Shown one piece after another: positions 17,531 to 25,304 of a DNA stretch of 64,000 nt. The stretch comes from Natronococcus pandeyae (lineage in GTDB: Archaea; Halobacteriota; Halobacteria; Halobacteriales; Natrialbaceae): positions 62,001 through 126,000 of the forward strand of contig NZ_PHNJ01000004.1 of assembly GCF_008122205.1 (NCBI RefSeq). The letters are read 5' to 3'. Within the stretch, counting starts at the first letter, position 1, and every line of letters begins with the position of its first letter. The translations under genes and the position numbers were made by a program. The notes below the pieces were generated by a model. The model saw only the letters and a program-made list of their open reading frames with translations, made no database searches and was not told the DNA's origin.

Positions 17531-17671
17531 TCACTCGTTTTCGAGCGCGTCGTAGATGTCTCGATTTGTGTCCCGGTCAGCTGCTGCTACCCGCCGGACG
17601 AGCTCACCTCGGATATCCTCCATTACTTCATCGAGCGGAGACCCGGACTCAGAACCTTCCTCGGTCGCCAT
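17531..17671 (-). CDS. Putative small antitoxin partner of Doc toxin, cassette 4
   Basis: A 46-residue protein starting MATEEGSESGSPLDEVMEDI and ending DIYDALENE. It begins 25 bases after the stop of the Doc toxin gene on the same strand and is very likely cotranscribed. Small, acidic and helical, it fits an antitoxin, although it does not match a Phd sequence by eye, so this rests on position. A paralogue with about two-thirds identical residues lies at 19260-19400 without a toxin. The stop is 15 bases from the end of array site 3. Confidence 0.65.
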   Translation of the reverse strand: MATEEGSESGSPLDEVMEDIRGELVRRVAAADRDTNRDIYDALENE

Positions 17672-17696
17672 AGTTGTTGTATCGTCCCGGCTGCGG

Positions 17697-18185
17697 TTAA
17701 TCGTTCGGGTTAGACGAGTCGCCGGTTAGTTCGTCCAGTCCGTACCGGATGAGATCGTCGCGCCACTGTTCGATCTCGCCTGCGAGGTCGATTTCTTCGG
17801 TGTGAGATCGAAGGTATTCGAGTGTCTCCGTTTCATCGACGGTTGCCTGATCCGTGCCGAACTGCTTGAGGATCGTCCTGATTTCGTCGTCGTACGCGAA
17901 CCGATACCCGTTGAGAAAGTAGAACACGACCGTCGTGTTGAGTGCAGTACGCTTGTTTGCGTCGACGAACGGGTGGTTCGCTACCAACAGCCGGATGAGG
18001 TGAAACGCTTTCTCGTGGATTGTCTTGGGTGCCGTTCCGAAACTCCCACTGTCGATGTAGTTCAGGGCAAACTCGATATCTCCACGGTTCTGGACGCCAG
18101 CGTGCGTGTCAGAATACTCTGATACGATGTCGTCGTGGATGGCGAGAACGTCGTCCACTGACGGATACCAGAACGAGTCTGCCAT
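17697..18185 (-). CDS. Fic/Doc-family (death-on-curing) toxin, cassette 4
   Basis: A 162-residue protein with the Fic/Doc active-site motif HPFVDANKRTA at residues 71-81 (catalytic H71; N77-K78-R79 for phosphate binding). Doc-type proteins transfer a phosphate or AMP group to a target such as EF-Tu and block translation until neutralised. The adjacent small gene at 17531-17671 is the likely antitoxin. The ATG at 18183-18185 is preferred to a TTG four codons upstream. It is in the fourth array interval, read against ychF, with the start about 70 bases from the arm of site 4. Toxin-antitoxin pairs are frequent in integron cassettes and would stabilise the array. Confidence 0.85.
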   Translation of the reverse strand: MADSFWYPSVDDVLAIHDDIVSEYSDTHAGVQNRGDIEFALNYIDSGSFGTAPKTIHEKAFHLIRLLVANHPFVDANKRTALNTTVVFYFLNGYRFAYDDEIRTILKQFGTDQATVDETETLEYLRSHTEEIDLAGEIEQWRDDLIRYGLDELTGDSSNPND

Positions 18186-18252
18186 TCGTTCGCTCAATCA
18201 GACTGCACCCGAGGTAATCCTTGCTATTGCAGCTCAGGGAGTTTGGCTGGAT

Positions 18253-18314
18253 TTATCCGTTGTGTACGTTGTGTGCACTCAGAAGTACTGGTCAAGATCG
18301 TGAGCACTAATTAA
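18253..18314 (+). repeat. Array site 4: conserved arm plus ychF-end core
   Basis: The arm TTATCCGTTGTGTAC begins at 18253 and the core GTCAAGATCGTGAGCACT plus AATTAA is at 18291-18314, with the same 38-base spacing. It reads VKIVSTN-stop. Apart from the first base and the stop (TAA for TGA), the core equals the native ychF end. AACAACAACC after it resembles the context after ychF. Confidence 0.87.
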
Positions 18315-18386
18315 CAACAACCTATCACACTGGATCTGTGCTTTCATCAGCGCTTGGAACGGCCAGATAGACAGGCGTACTTCGAC

Positions 18387-18854
18387 CTACTCCAGTGGCT
18401 GTGCGTAGTCGACTTGCTTCGGATGGAAGTCCGTACTCCGGTAGAACCGACGAGCGTCCTCGTTCTGCCATTCGCAGGAGACTTTGAGATGGTCACATCC
18501 CCGCTCGCGAGCGAGTTCTTTCACACGCTCGAGGACCGCCGTGCCGTGGCCCCGACTCCGGTCGTCTTCGTCGATACTGAGGTTCACGATGCGAAGATAC
18601 TTCGAGTACTGCCGGGAGGGGTGGCGGCCCTCGTGGAGCGTGACGAAACCGATAGTCTCGCCTTCGTGAACGACGAGGTAGTCTGTGGTGGTATCGTTAT
18701 CGAGGTGCTCGCGGAAGCCGTCGTCGGGAACTTCGTGAACGTCCGCGTAGGCGACTTCGTTCAATTCGGAGTACTCCTCCGTTCCCTTTGCGAGGTCGTA
18801 CCAGCGGTCGACGAGCGCATCGAGGTCGTCTGCGGTGGCTTCCACGAGTTCCAT
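18387..18854 (-). CDS. GNAT-family N-acetyltransferase, cassette 5
   Basis: A 155-residue single-domain GNAT enzyme, MELVEATADDLDALVDRWYD onwards. The acetyl-CoA loop is DRSRGHGTAVLERV, and the C-terminal WQNEDARRFYRSTDF motif is typical of the fold. Substrate unknown. It lies in the fifth array interval, about 70 bases beyond site 4, and is read against ychF like the other cassette genes. The ATG at 18852-18854 was chosen over one five codons upstream. Its GC content is closer to the core genome than that of cassettes 1 and 3. Confidence 0.85.
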   Translation of the reverse strand: MELVEATADDLDALVDRWYDLAKGTEEYSELNEVAYADVHEVPDDGFREHLDNDTTTDYLVVHEGETIGFVTLHEGRHPSRQYSKYLRIVNLSIDEDDRSRGHGTAVLERVKELARERGCDHLKVSCEWQNEDARRFYRSTDFHPKQVDYAQPLE

Positions 18855-18967
18855 GCGTGGACTCCTCAACGCTCGTTTGTCAGGCTTCGCCCGGTGTGTT
18901 GTATTCTGGCACGCCTCTCATCTGTTCGACGAGATTCCGTGAGTCCGTCGTACGGAAAACCGGCTCT

Positions 18968-19210
18968 GTTGAAACCCTTGTTCGGTGATAGGTTCCAGCA
19001 GTTGTGCTGAATTCAGGGCGCGAACTTTTTCCGCCTCGGGTTCGCCTGTGGCGAACCTCTCGGCGCAAAAACTTCGATGAAAAAGGCGGACGACTCGGCC
19101 TTCGGCCTCGCCGTCCGAGAACCGCGCTCGCTTTGCTCGCGCGGAGACTGGTAATGCATCCACACTCTGTATTCAGCAGCCAACTCTTGTCAGCTAGTGA
19201 GATTTTCAAC
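18968..19210. repeat. IS-derived or MITE-like element inside the array
   Basis: The ends are GTTGAAA and TTTTCAAC, and subterminal GCTGAATTCAG (19006-19016) and CTGTATTCAGC (19167-19177) are inverted to each other. The interior is a chain of hairpins: GGTTCGCC/GGCGAACC at 19039-19057, a GGCCTTCGGCC palindrome and a GCGCTCGC/GCTCGCGC stem. No protein is encoded. This looks like a non-autonomous transposable element that landed in cassette 5 and may have removed an array site between the GNAT gene and the orphan antitoxin-like gene. Confidence 0.5.
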
Positions 19211-19259
19211 GGGGCCAGAAATCCGAAAAGAGCGGTCGTCAAATCGGAACCGTGGCACC

Positions 19260-19400
19260 CTATTCGTTTTCGAGTGCGTCGTAGATATCTCGATTCGCGT
19301 CCCGGTCAGCCGTTGCTACCCGCTGAACGAGTTCTCGTCGGCTGTCGTCCATTACGCCGGTGAGCAGGGAACTGGACTCCAAACCTTGCTCGGTCGCCAT
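19260..19400 (-). CDS. Orphan antitoxin-like small protein
   Basis: The 46-residue protein MATEQGLESSSLLTGVMDD... ends DIYDALENE, exactly like its paralogue at 17531-17671 and of the same length. No Doc-type toxin gene precedes it: only about 95 bases lie between its start and the TTGTGTAC arm at 19500. Either the toxin was deleted, leaving the protective partner, or the gene is a stand-alone antitoxin. Confidence 0.6.
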   Translation of the reverse strand: MATEQGLESSSLLTGVMDDSRRELVQRVATADRDANRDIYDALENE

Positions 19401-19492
19401 ATCTGGGCTTTGTCTCAGTGACTGTTGAGATTTTGTCGATGATCAGTCTGCGCTGTGTTGCCCATCACGGACGGACGTAGTTAGACTGGGGT

Positions 19493-19523
19493 TCGTCTAT
19501 TGTGTACGCTGATCGAGATCGCC
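19493..19523 (+). repeat. Possible array site 5, truncated right boundary
   Basis: TTGTGTAC at 19500-19507 is followed after only four bases by ATCGAGATCG, which resembles the core, but the 23-base spacing seen in sites 1, 2 and 4 is missing and the last half of the core is lost. The simplest reading is a decayed or deleted last site marking the right end of the array. A chance match cannot be excluded. Confidence 0.35.
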
Positions 19524-19617
19524 TCGACGGCATCGGTGGCTCTCTCGGTCCGTTTCTCCACAGTACCCGTTCATTACGGCGCTTCGTTGATGGCGCCGTC
19601 GATAGCGCAGGCGAAGC

Positions 19618-20262
19618 TCATCCGAGAACGCTACTGATCAACAGTCGGAATCCGAGCCCCACGAGGATCAGCCCGGAGAGCCATCGGACGCTCGCGGCGA
19701 CTCTCGGACGCGCGACCAGCAGTTGCCGCACCCCGCTCGAGCCGACCGCGACCGTCGCGAGGTAGGCCATCGTCAGGAGCGCGTAGATCCCGCCGAGGAC
19801 CGACAGCTGTACCGGAACGTGCCCGCCCCGGTCGACGAACTGCGGGAGAAAGGCGAGGAAGAACAGCGCCACCTGGGGGTTCAGGACGTTGACCATCACG
19901 GCTTCTCGAAACGGGTTCGCCGCGGATTCGGTGCTGCCGTCGACCAGCAACCCGTCGTCTCGGACCGTTCGAACGCCGAGGTAAACGAGGTAGGCCGCGC
20001 CGACGTACGAGACGACGGCGAACGCGAGTTCGGAGGCGCGAAAGATCGCTGAGAGGCCGACGACCGCCGCGACGGTGTGGACGAGCACGCCGACGCTGAT
20101 TCCTCCCGCAGAGGCGATGCCGGCGTCGCGGCCGTCGCCGATGCTTCTCGTGAGCACGTAGAGCGTGTCCGGTCCCGGAGAGAGGATCATCGCCCCCGCT
20201 GCCAGGAGGTAGACTGCGAGCACGGCCGGATCGATCAGCGCGGAGCGAGCCACCTCGAGCAT
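19618..20262 (-). CDS. LysE/RhtB-family amino-acid exporter
   Basis: A 214-residue membrane protein with about six hydrophobic segments. The conserved first-loop motif SPGPDTLYVL (near residue 28) and the NPQVALFFLAFLPQF segment in the middle are typical of LysE/RhtB exporters, which send amino acids or related metabolites out of the cell. Substrate unknown. It is the first clearly core-type gene after the array and is read towards it. ATG at 20260-20262. Confidence 0.88.
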   Translation of the reverse strand: MLEVARSALIDPAVLAVYLLAAGAMILSPGPDTLYVLTRSIGDGRDAGIASAGGISVGVLVHTVAAVVGLSAIFRASELAFAVVSYVGAAYLVYLGVRTVRDDGLLVDGSTESAANPFREAVMVNVLNPQVALFFLAFLPQFVDRGGHVPVQLSVLGGIYALLTMAYLATVAVGSSGVRQLLVARPRVAASVRWLSGLILVGLGFRLLISSVLG

Positions 20263-20459
20263 CGGCGGGCTACCCCTCGCCCGGTCCAGTGTTCGGACCG
20301 GATACCCTCGTCGTGACGCCGAACGAGGAGTGGCTCTCGGTATCGAGACGACCGGCGGTTCGCTGTACGCTCACTATCGGCCACGTTCGCGTTCGTCGAT
20401 AAAAATGACGCGGATCGGCCCGTTCTCGAGACGGCGGTCCACTCGAGGGCCGATCGTAT

Positions 20460-21320
20460 TCAACCGACTCGAGCCAGCGGCTCGAACCAGACGGCCGCCA
20501 CCAGGACGGCGAGGAAGACGTACGAGCCCCGGATGAGCAGCATCGTCGCCAGATCCGGCGGCGCGCGCTGGGCGACGACGGCGACCGCGGCGAAGGCGAG
20601 CGCCGCGAGGACGGCGGTCGGTGGAAAGACCTGCAAGACGGCGAAGGCGACGACGACCAGCAGGGCCGTGATCATGAGTCCGTAGGCGACGGTGTAGGCG
20701 CTGTCCGGGCCCAGAGCGACGGCCACGGTCCGTTTTCGAATCGAGCGGTCGTAGTCGTAATCTTTGGCGTCGTCGATCACCTTGATCCCCGACAGCAAGA
20801 CGAGGAAGACGACGGCGAAGCCCAGCGGGACGGCCGCGATCGTCTCTGCCTGCACGTAGAACCCGGCAAACAACGAGAGTGCGATCCCGAGCGGGTAGCC
20901 AGTCGTCGCCGTTACGGGGTTCATATCGAGCTGGGGCGCGTGGTAGTAGGCGATCAGCCACGTCGGCACGGTCAGCGCGACGGCGATCCAGCCGACCAGC
21001 GCCAAGAGGACGAGACAGCAAAGCGTGAATACCGTCGTCGACAGCGAGAGTCCGACGCGACAGCCCCGTTCGGTCAGCGGGTGGTCGTCGTCCTCGTCGC
21101 GGACGTAGAAGTCGACGTAGCCGTCCTTGATATGGGCCGTGTACACCGCCGCGAACATCGCGACGACGTGAACCGCTGCGAGCACCGGAACGGCCTCTCG
21201 AGCGAGGACCGCCCCGAACAGGGAGGCGGCGAGCGGCGGGAGCATGAATATGGGGTGGACCTGTGACCAGAACGCCCGGAGTGTCGCCCCGACGCCGGCC
21301 CCGTGTCTCGCGAGGGACAT
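20460..21320 (-). CDS. UbiA-family prenyltransferase
   Basis: A 286-residue integral membrane protein. Two aspartate-rich motifs, DGYVDFYVRDEDDDHP (near residue 66) and DDAKDYDYDRSIRKRT (near 188), flank hydrophobic helices as in the UbiA superfamily, which transfers prenyl chains to aromatic or lipid acceptors. In haloarchaea such enzymes serve menaquinone or archaeal-lipid synthesis; this one is not further assigned. The second motif ends in RKRTVAVALG, common in family members. The ATG at 21318-21320 was chosen over a GTG five codons upstream. Confidence 0.82.
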   Translation of the reverse strand: MSLARHGAGVGATLRAFWSQVHPIFMLPPLAASLFGAVLAREAVPVLAAVHVVAMFAAVYTAHIKDGYVDFYVRDEDDDHPLTERGCRVGLSLSTTVFTLCCLVLLALVGWIAVALTVPTWLIAYYHAPQLDMNPVTATTGYPLGIALSLFAGFYVQAETIAAVPLGFAVVFLVLLSGIKVIDDAKDYDYDRSIRKRTVAVALGPDSAYTVAYGLMITALLVVVAFAVLQVFPPTAVLAALAFAAVAVVAQRAPPDLATMLLIRGSYVFLAVLVAAVWFEPLARVG

Positions 21321-21397
21321 AGCTCGTGTGACCACGGACCGACGTAAAATACCGTGGGTAGCGGGGAGAATCGCCCGGCTCCCGTCCCGGAGTTCGG

Positions 21398-22312
21398 CTA
21401 CCGTGGCAGGTACGCGATACCGTCCGGATGGAGTCCGGTCTCGTAGCGTTCGGTTTCGGTCCAGTTCTCGCAGTCGATCACCGACACGTCGTTGGTCTTG
21501 TTGTTGGCGACGAACGCGCGCTCACCGTCGGAGTCGAAGACGGTTCCGCCGGGCCAGATGCCGACCGGAATCCTGGCGATCTCCCACGGTCGCTGCTCGC
21601 CGTCGCGGACGTGCTCGGTGTCGATCAGCGAGACGTCGTTCGACTCGCGGTTCGGAACGAGGACGTGGCGCCCGTCCGGCGAGGGGACGACGCGGATCGG
21701 CGTCTCGCCGAGCAGCGCCCGGGTGGTCTGTTCGAAGCTCTCGGGATCGAGTACCGAGAGCATCCCGTCTTCCTGATTCGCGACGAGTAGACCGGCATCC
21801 GGGTGGACCGCGATCCCCTCCGGTTCCTCGCCGACCATCGGATCCGCGAGAATCCGTCGCTCGTCGCAGTCGATCGCGGTCACGTTCTCGCTGCCGATGT
21901 TGGCGACGAACGCCCGCTCCTCGTCGGGCGTGAGCGCCACCATGTGGGACTTGTCCTGGTGGGTCGGGACGTGGTCGACGATCTCGTCGGTCTCGCAGTC
22001 GATCACGTAGACGCGGCTGCTGTAGGTCGAGGCCAGCCACAGCTCGCCAGCGTCCTCGCGGACGGCCAGTCCGTGCGGGAAGTCGAACGCCTCGTGTTCG
22101 ATCTCGGCCGTTCGCTCCCATGTCTCGGAATCGAACGCGAGCAGCGCGTCGCCCAGCGAGCAGGTGACGTACACCGTCTCTCCGTCGGGACCGACGGTAA
22201 TCTCGTGCGGGTTGAACTCCGTCTCGACGACCGTCTCCGTCTCGCCGGTCTCGGCGTCGATGACTGACATCGTGTCCGAGTCCTTGTTGAGAACCAGCAG
22301 CTGATCGGTCAT
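21398..22312 (-). CDS. YVTN/YncE-type beta-propeller protein
   Basis: A 304-residue protein without a signal peptide, starting MTDQLLVLNKDSDTMSVIDA. It repeats a pattern of about 40 residues (VYVTCSLGDALLAFDSET, AFVANIGSENVTAIDCD, AFVANNKTNDVSVIDCEN), the YVTN family beta-propeller. These domains bind ligands or proteins; no function can be named. The ATG at 22310-22312 is preferred to one upstream that adds five residues. It is divergent from the ThDP enzyme gene, with about 110 bases between them. Confidence 0.85.
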   Translation of the reverse strand: MTDQLLVLNKDSDTMSVIDAETGETETVVETEFNPHEITVGPDGETVYVTCSLGDALLAFDSETWERTAEIEHEAFDFPHGLAVREDAGELWLASTYSSRVYVIDCETDEIVDHVPTHQDKSHMVALTPDEERAFVANIGSENVTAIDCDERRILADPMVGEEPEGIAVHPDAGLLVANQEDGMLSVLDPESFEQTTRALLGETPIRVVPSPDGRHVLVPNRESNDVSLIDTEHVRDGEQRPWEIARIPVGIWPGGTVFDSDGERAFVANNKTNDVSVIDCENWTETERYETGLHPDGIAYLPR

Positions 22313-22422
22313 GCGGGATCCTGCCACCGACCCCTTCTAAACGTTCGAGAACCGGCAAACGGCTCGGCCTCGTCCCCGCCGAGATACACAGATTCATGTG
22401 GCAGTATAACTCATGGTGGCCT

Positions 22423-24114
22423 ATGTCAGGCAGCTACACCGGTGCCGATCTCTTCGTCGACGCCCTCGAGTCCTACGGCGTCGACTACGTCTTCGGCAAC
22501 CCGGGAACGACGGAACTGCCGGTCGTGGACGCGATCGGCCAGAGTGACCTCGAGTACGTCCTCGGTCTCCACGAGGACGTCGCAGTCGGGATGGCGTCGG
22601 GCTACGCCCAGACGCGGCGGTATCACTCCCATCACGACGAGTCGATCACTCCGGTCGGCGTCGCGAACCTTCACATCGCACCCGGACTGGCACACGGACT
22701 CGGCAACCTCTACGCGGCGAAGATCGCCGGCGCACCGGTCGTCGTCACCGCCGGCAACCACAGCACCGACTTCCGACACGAGGAGCCGATCCTGTCGGGC
22801 GAACTCGTCGAGATGGCCGACCAGTTCTGCAAGTGGTCCGACGAGGTGCTCGACGTCGAGGCGCTGCCGGCGATGCTCCGACGGGCGTTCCGGGTCGCGC
22901 TGACGCCGCCGACCGGCCCGGTCTTTCTCGGACTCCCGCTGGACGTGATGCTCGCCGAGACCGACGCCGAACCCGAGCGACTCGGCGGGATTCCCAACGG
23001 CGGGAGCGGCGATCCGACCCAACTCGAGCGGGCGGCCGACCTGCTGGCCGAGGCCGAGAACCCGGCGATGGTCGTCGGCGATCAGATCGCTCGTTCGGGG
23101 GCGGACGCCGTCGCCGCGGCGGTCGAACTCGCGGAGGCGTCCGGCGCCCGCGTCCACGGCGAGATCCTCGCCTGCGAGGTCGACTACCCGACCGACCACG
23201 ACCAGTGGGTCTCCTACATCCCGCCGGACGAGAACCTCGCGTCGATGCTGATGGACACCGACACGCTGCTGTTCGTCGGCTGTTCGACGAACACGACGCT
23301 GACCCGCCACGAGGAGGTGCTGGTCGATCCGGAGACGACCTGCATCCACGTCGGCGACGACCCCTGGCAACTCGGCAAGAACCAGCCGGCCGACGCCGCG
23401 GTCATCGGCGACCCGGGACTCGCTCTGCAGGGGCTTACCGAACGGGTTCAGGAGCGACTCTCCGAGGACGTCGTCGCGGAACGCCTCGAGCACGTCGGCG
23501 CGATCAAGGAGATGGTCGAGGCGAAGGTCGCGGCGATGGGCGAGGACGAGGCACCCGACGATCCACGCGCCTCGAAGGCCCAACTGGTCGACGCGATGGA
23601 ACGGGTCGCCGGCGACGCCTACATCGTCGACGAGGGAGTCACCTCGAAGTACGCCATGCTCACGCGCTGGGATCTCGCCCCCGAGCAGTACATCTCGAAC
23701 AAGGGTGGCGGACTCGGCTACGGGCTGCCGGCGTCGATCGGTGCGGCCGTCGCCGAGAGCCAGCGCGAGGAACCACGGAACGTGATCGGCTTCATCGGCG
23801 ATGGCTCCTACCTCTACTACCCGAACGCGATCTACAGCGCGGCCCGGTACGACCTCGATCTGACCGTCGTCGTCCCCGACAATCGCAACTACCGGATCCT
23901 GAAGGACAACACGCTCAAGATCATGGGCGGCGAGGAGGACGACTACGAGTTCGTCGGGATGGACTTCGAGCCGCCGGTCGACATTCCCAAAAACGCCGAG
24001 AGCCACGGCGCCCGCGGCGAACTCGTCGAGACGCCCGACGAGATCGAAGGGGTGCTCGAGGAGGCGCTCGCTCGAGAGGGGACCGACGTGCTCGACGTAC
24101 TCGTTCACGACTGA
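22423..24114 (+). CDS. ThDP-dependent enzyme (benzoylformate decarboxylase/acetolactate synthase-like)
   Basis: A 563-residue protein of the pyruvate-oxidase/decarboxylase family. The N-terminal PYR domain has the catalytic glutamate E51 in LHEDVAVGMASGYA, and the C-terminal PP domain has the ThDP/Mg motif GDGSYLYYPNAIYSAARYD with a following asparagine (DNRNY). The central region is the usual binding domain. The overall pattern (PVFLGLPLDVM, NHSTDFRH) is closest to benzoylformate decarboxylase-type enzymes, so 2-oxo-acid decarboxylation is likely, but the substrate is not assigned. The ATG at 22423 was chosen because the preceding nine codons (MWQYNSWWP) are not family-like. Confidence 0.88.
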   Translation: MSGSYTGADLFVDALESYGVDYVFGNPGTTELPVVDAIGQSDLEYVLGLHEDVAVGMASGYAQTRRYHSHHDESITPVGVANLHIAPGLAHGLGNLYAAKIAGAPVVVTAGNHSTDFRHEEPILSGELVEMADQFCKWSDEVLDVEALPAMLRRAFRVALTPPTGPVFLGLPLDVMLAETDAEPERLGGIPNGGSGDPTQLERAADLLAEAENPAMVVGDQIARSGADAVAAAVELAEASGARVHGEILACEVDYPTDHDQWVSYIPPDENLASMLMDTDTLLFVGCSTNTTLTRHEEVLVDPETTCIHVGDDPWQLGKNQPADAAVIGDPGLALQGLTERVQERLSEDVVAERLEHVGAIKEMVEAKVAAMGEDEAPDDPRASKAQLVDAMERVAGDAYIVDEGVTSKYAMLTRWDLAPEQYISNKGGGLGYGLPASIGAAVAESQREEPRNVIGFIGDGSYLYYPNAIYSAARYDLDLTVVVPDNRNYRILKDNTLKIMGGEEDDYEFVGMDFEPPVDIPKNAESHGARGELVETPDEIEGVLEEALAREGTDVLDVLVHD

Positions 24115-24239
24115 CGCGGCGGTGCGACTGGCGCTGGTACTCGGCCGTTCTCGTTCGCGAACATCGGTTCGTCCGCGTTCGGGAGACAGGAGGGCGATCT
24201 CTCGCGCAAGAATTGTCCGAAGGCTCGCATCTCGAGCCG

Positions 24240-25211
24240 TTATTCGACGTGAATCCGGCCGCGCATTACGGCTTCGTGCGGATGACAGACGTAATAGGCG
24301 AGTTCCCGGCTCGCCTCGAACTCGAGGAACTGGTCGTCGCCCGGGTCGTCAGTGAGCTCGGTCGTGTAGTCGTCGACCACTTCGTCCCCTTCGTCCCGGA
24401 GTTCGACGTTATGTGACATCCCGTCGCTGTCCACCCAGCCGATCTCGTACTCCGCCCCCTCCTCGAGGACGAGCGTCGGATTCGCTTCACCCTCGATCTC
24501 CGACGGAGCGATCCCGACCCAGCCGGAGGTTACTCCATCGAGAGTAATCGATTCGCCGGGTGCGATCTCGTATCGGTCGTCGGTCTGCTCCCCTTCGTCT
24601 CCGTCGCGGCCGTCGGCTTCGCCGTCGACGATGATCTCCCCGCGCATCGCGCCGTCGTGGGTCCCGCAGACGTAGGACGCCAACTCTTCGCTGGCTTCGA
24701 ACTCGAGTCGCTGACGGTCGTTGGGCTCGCTCGTGTCACCGGTGGCGAGATCGTCGACGACGGTACCGTCTTCTGCCCGGAGTTCGACGTTGTGCGTCGC
24801 GCCGTCGTCGCCGACCCACCCGATCTCGTACGCTCCTCCCTCCTCGAGGACGAGCGTCGGATTCGCTTCGCCCTCGATCTTCGATGGAGCCACCCCGACC
24901 CAGCCGGTAGACTGTACGTCGAAGACGATCGTCGTTCCGGAGGGAACGGCGTATTCGGCGCCTTCGACGACCTCCTCGTCTCCGCTGGACGCGTCACCGG
25001 CCTCGTCGTCGAGATCGTCAGCGGACTCGTCGTCGCCCTCCTCCGATCCCGAATCGGTGTCGTCGGATCCGGGGTCGGTTTCGGACGACTCGTCTGCCCC
25101 GGCACCCGTTTCGTCGACATCGTCGATACAGCCGGCACCCGCCACACCGAGTCCGACGGTCCCGGTCAGCCGTACGACGTGCCGTCGCGAAAGCTCTCGC
25201 TTCGATCTCAT
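24240..25211 (-). CDS. Lipoprotein with two cupredoxin (halocyanin-like) domains
   Basis: A 323-residue protein with a Tat signal (SRRHVVRLTG) and lipobox GAGC (C28), then an acidic linker (about 30-80). Two copies of a cupredoxin-like domain follow (about 85-200 and 205-323). Each has the copper-binding pattern His (THNVEL; SHNVEL), then Cys-x2-His-x3/4-Met (CGTHDGAMRG; CHPHEAVMRG). It should be a membrane-anchored blue-copper electron carrier outside the cell, like halocyanin but doubled. The repeats differ enough to be an old duplication. It stands alone. Confidence 0.88.
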   Translation of the reverse strand: MRSKRELSRRHVVRLTGTVGLGVAGAGCIDDVDETGAGADESSETDPGSDDTDSGSEEGDDESADDLDDEAGDASSGDEEVVEGAEYAVPSGTTIVFDVQSTGWVGVAPSKIEGEANPTLVLEEGGAYEIGWVGDDGATHNVELRAEDGTVVDDLATGDTSEPNDRQRLEFEASEELASYVCGTHDGAMRGEIIVDGEADGRDGDEGEQTDDRYEIAPGESITLDGVTSGWVGIAPSEIEGEANPTLVLEEGAEYEIGWVDSDGMSHNVELRDEGDEVVDDYTTELTDDPGDDQFLEFEASRELAYYVCHPHEAVMRGRIHVE

Positions 25212-25304
25212 GACGGCGAATTTTAATCTATCATTGATAAGTTTTCCGAGAAGATAGGTTTCCGATCGCCTTCCCGAGCCCCTCTCGTCCCAGAACGGTT
25301 TCGA

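Noticed and set aside
15750-18314. Regularly repeated short sequence as a CRISPR array
   Set aside because: The repeats are 24 bases but the intervals are hundreds of bases long and carry genes; no cas gene is present.
22426-24108. 560-codon minus-strand frame opposite the ThDP enzyme
   Set aside because: Antisense shadow in high-GC DNA; the plus-strand product carries all family motifs.
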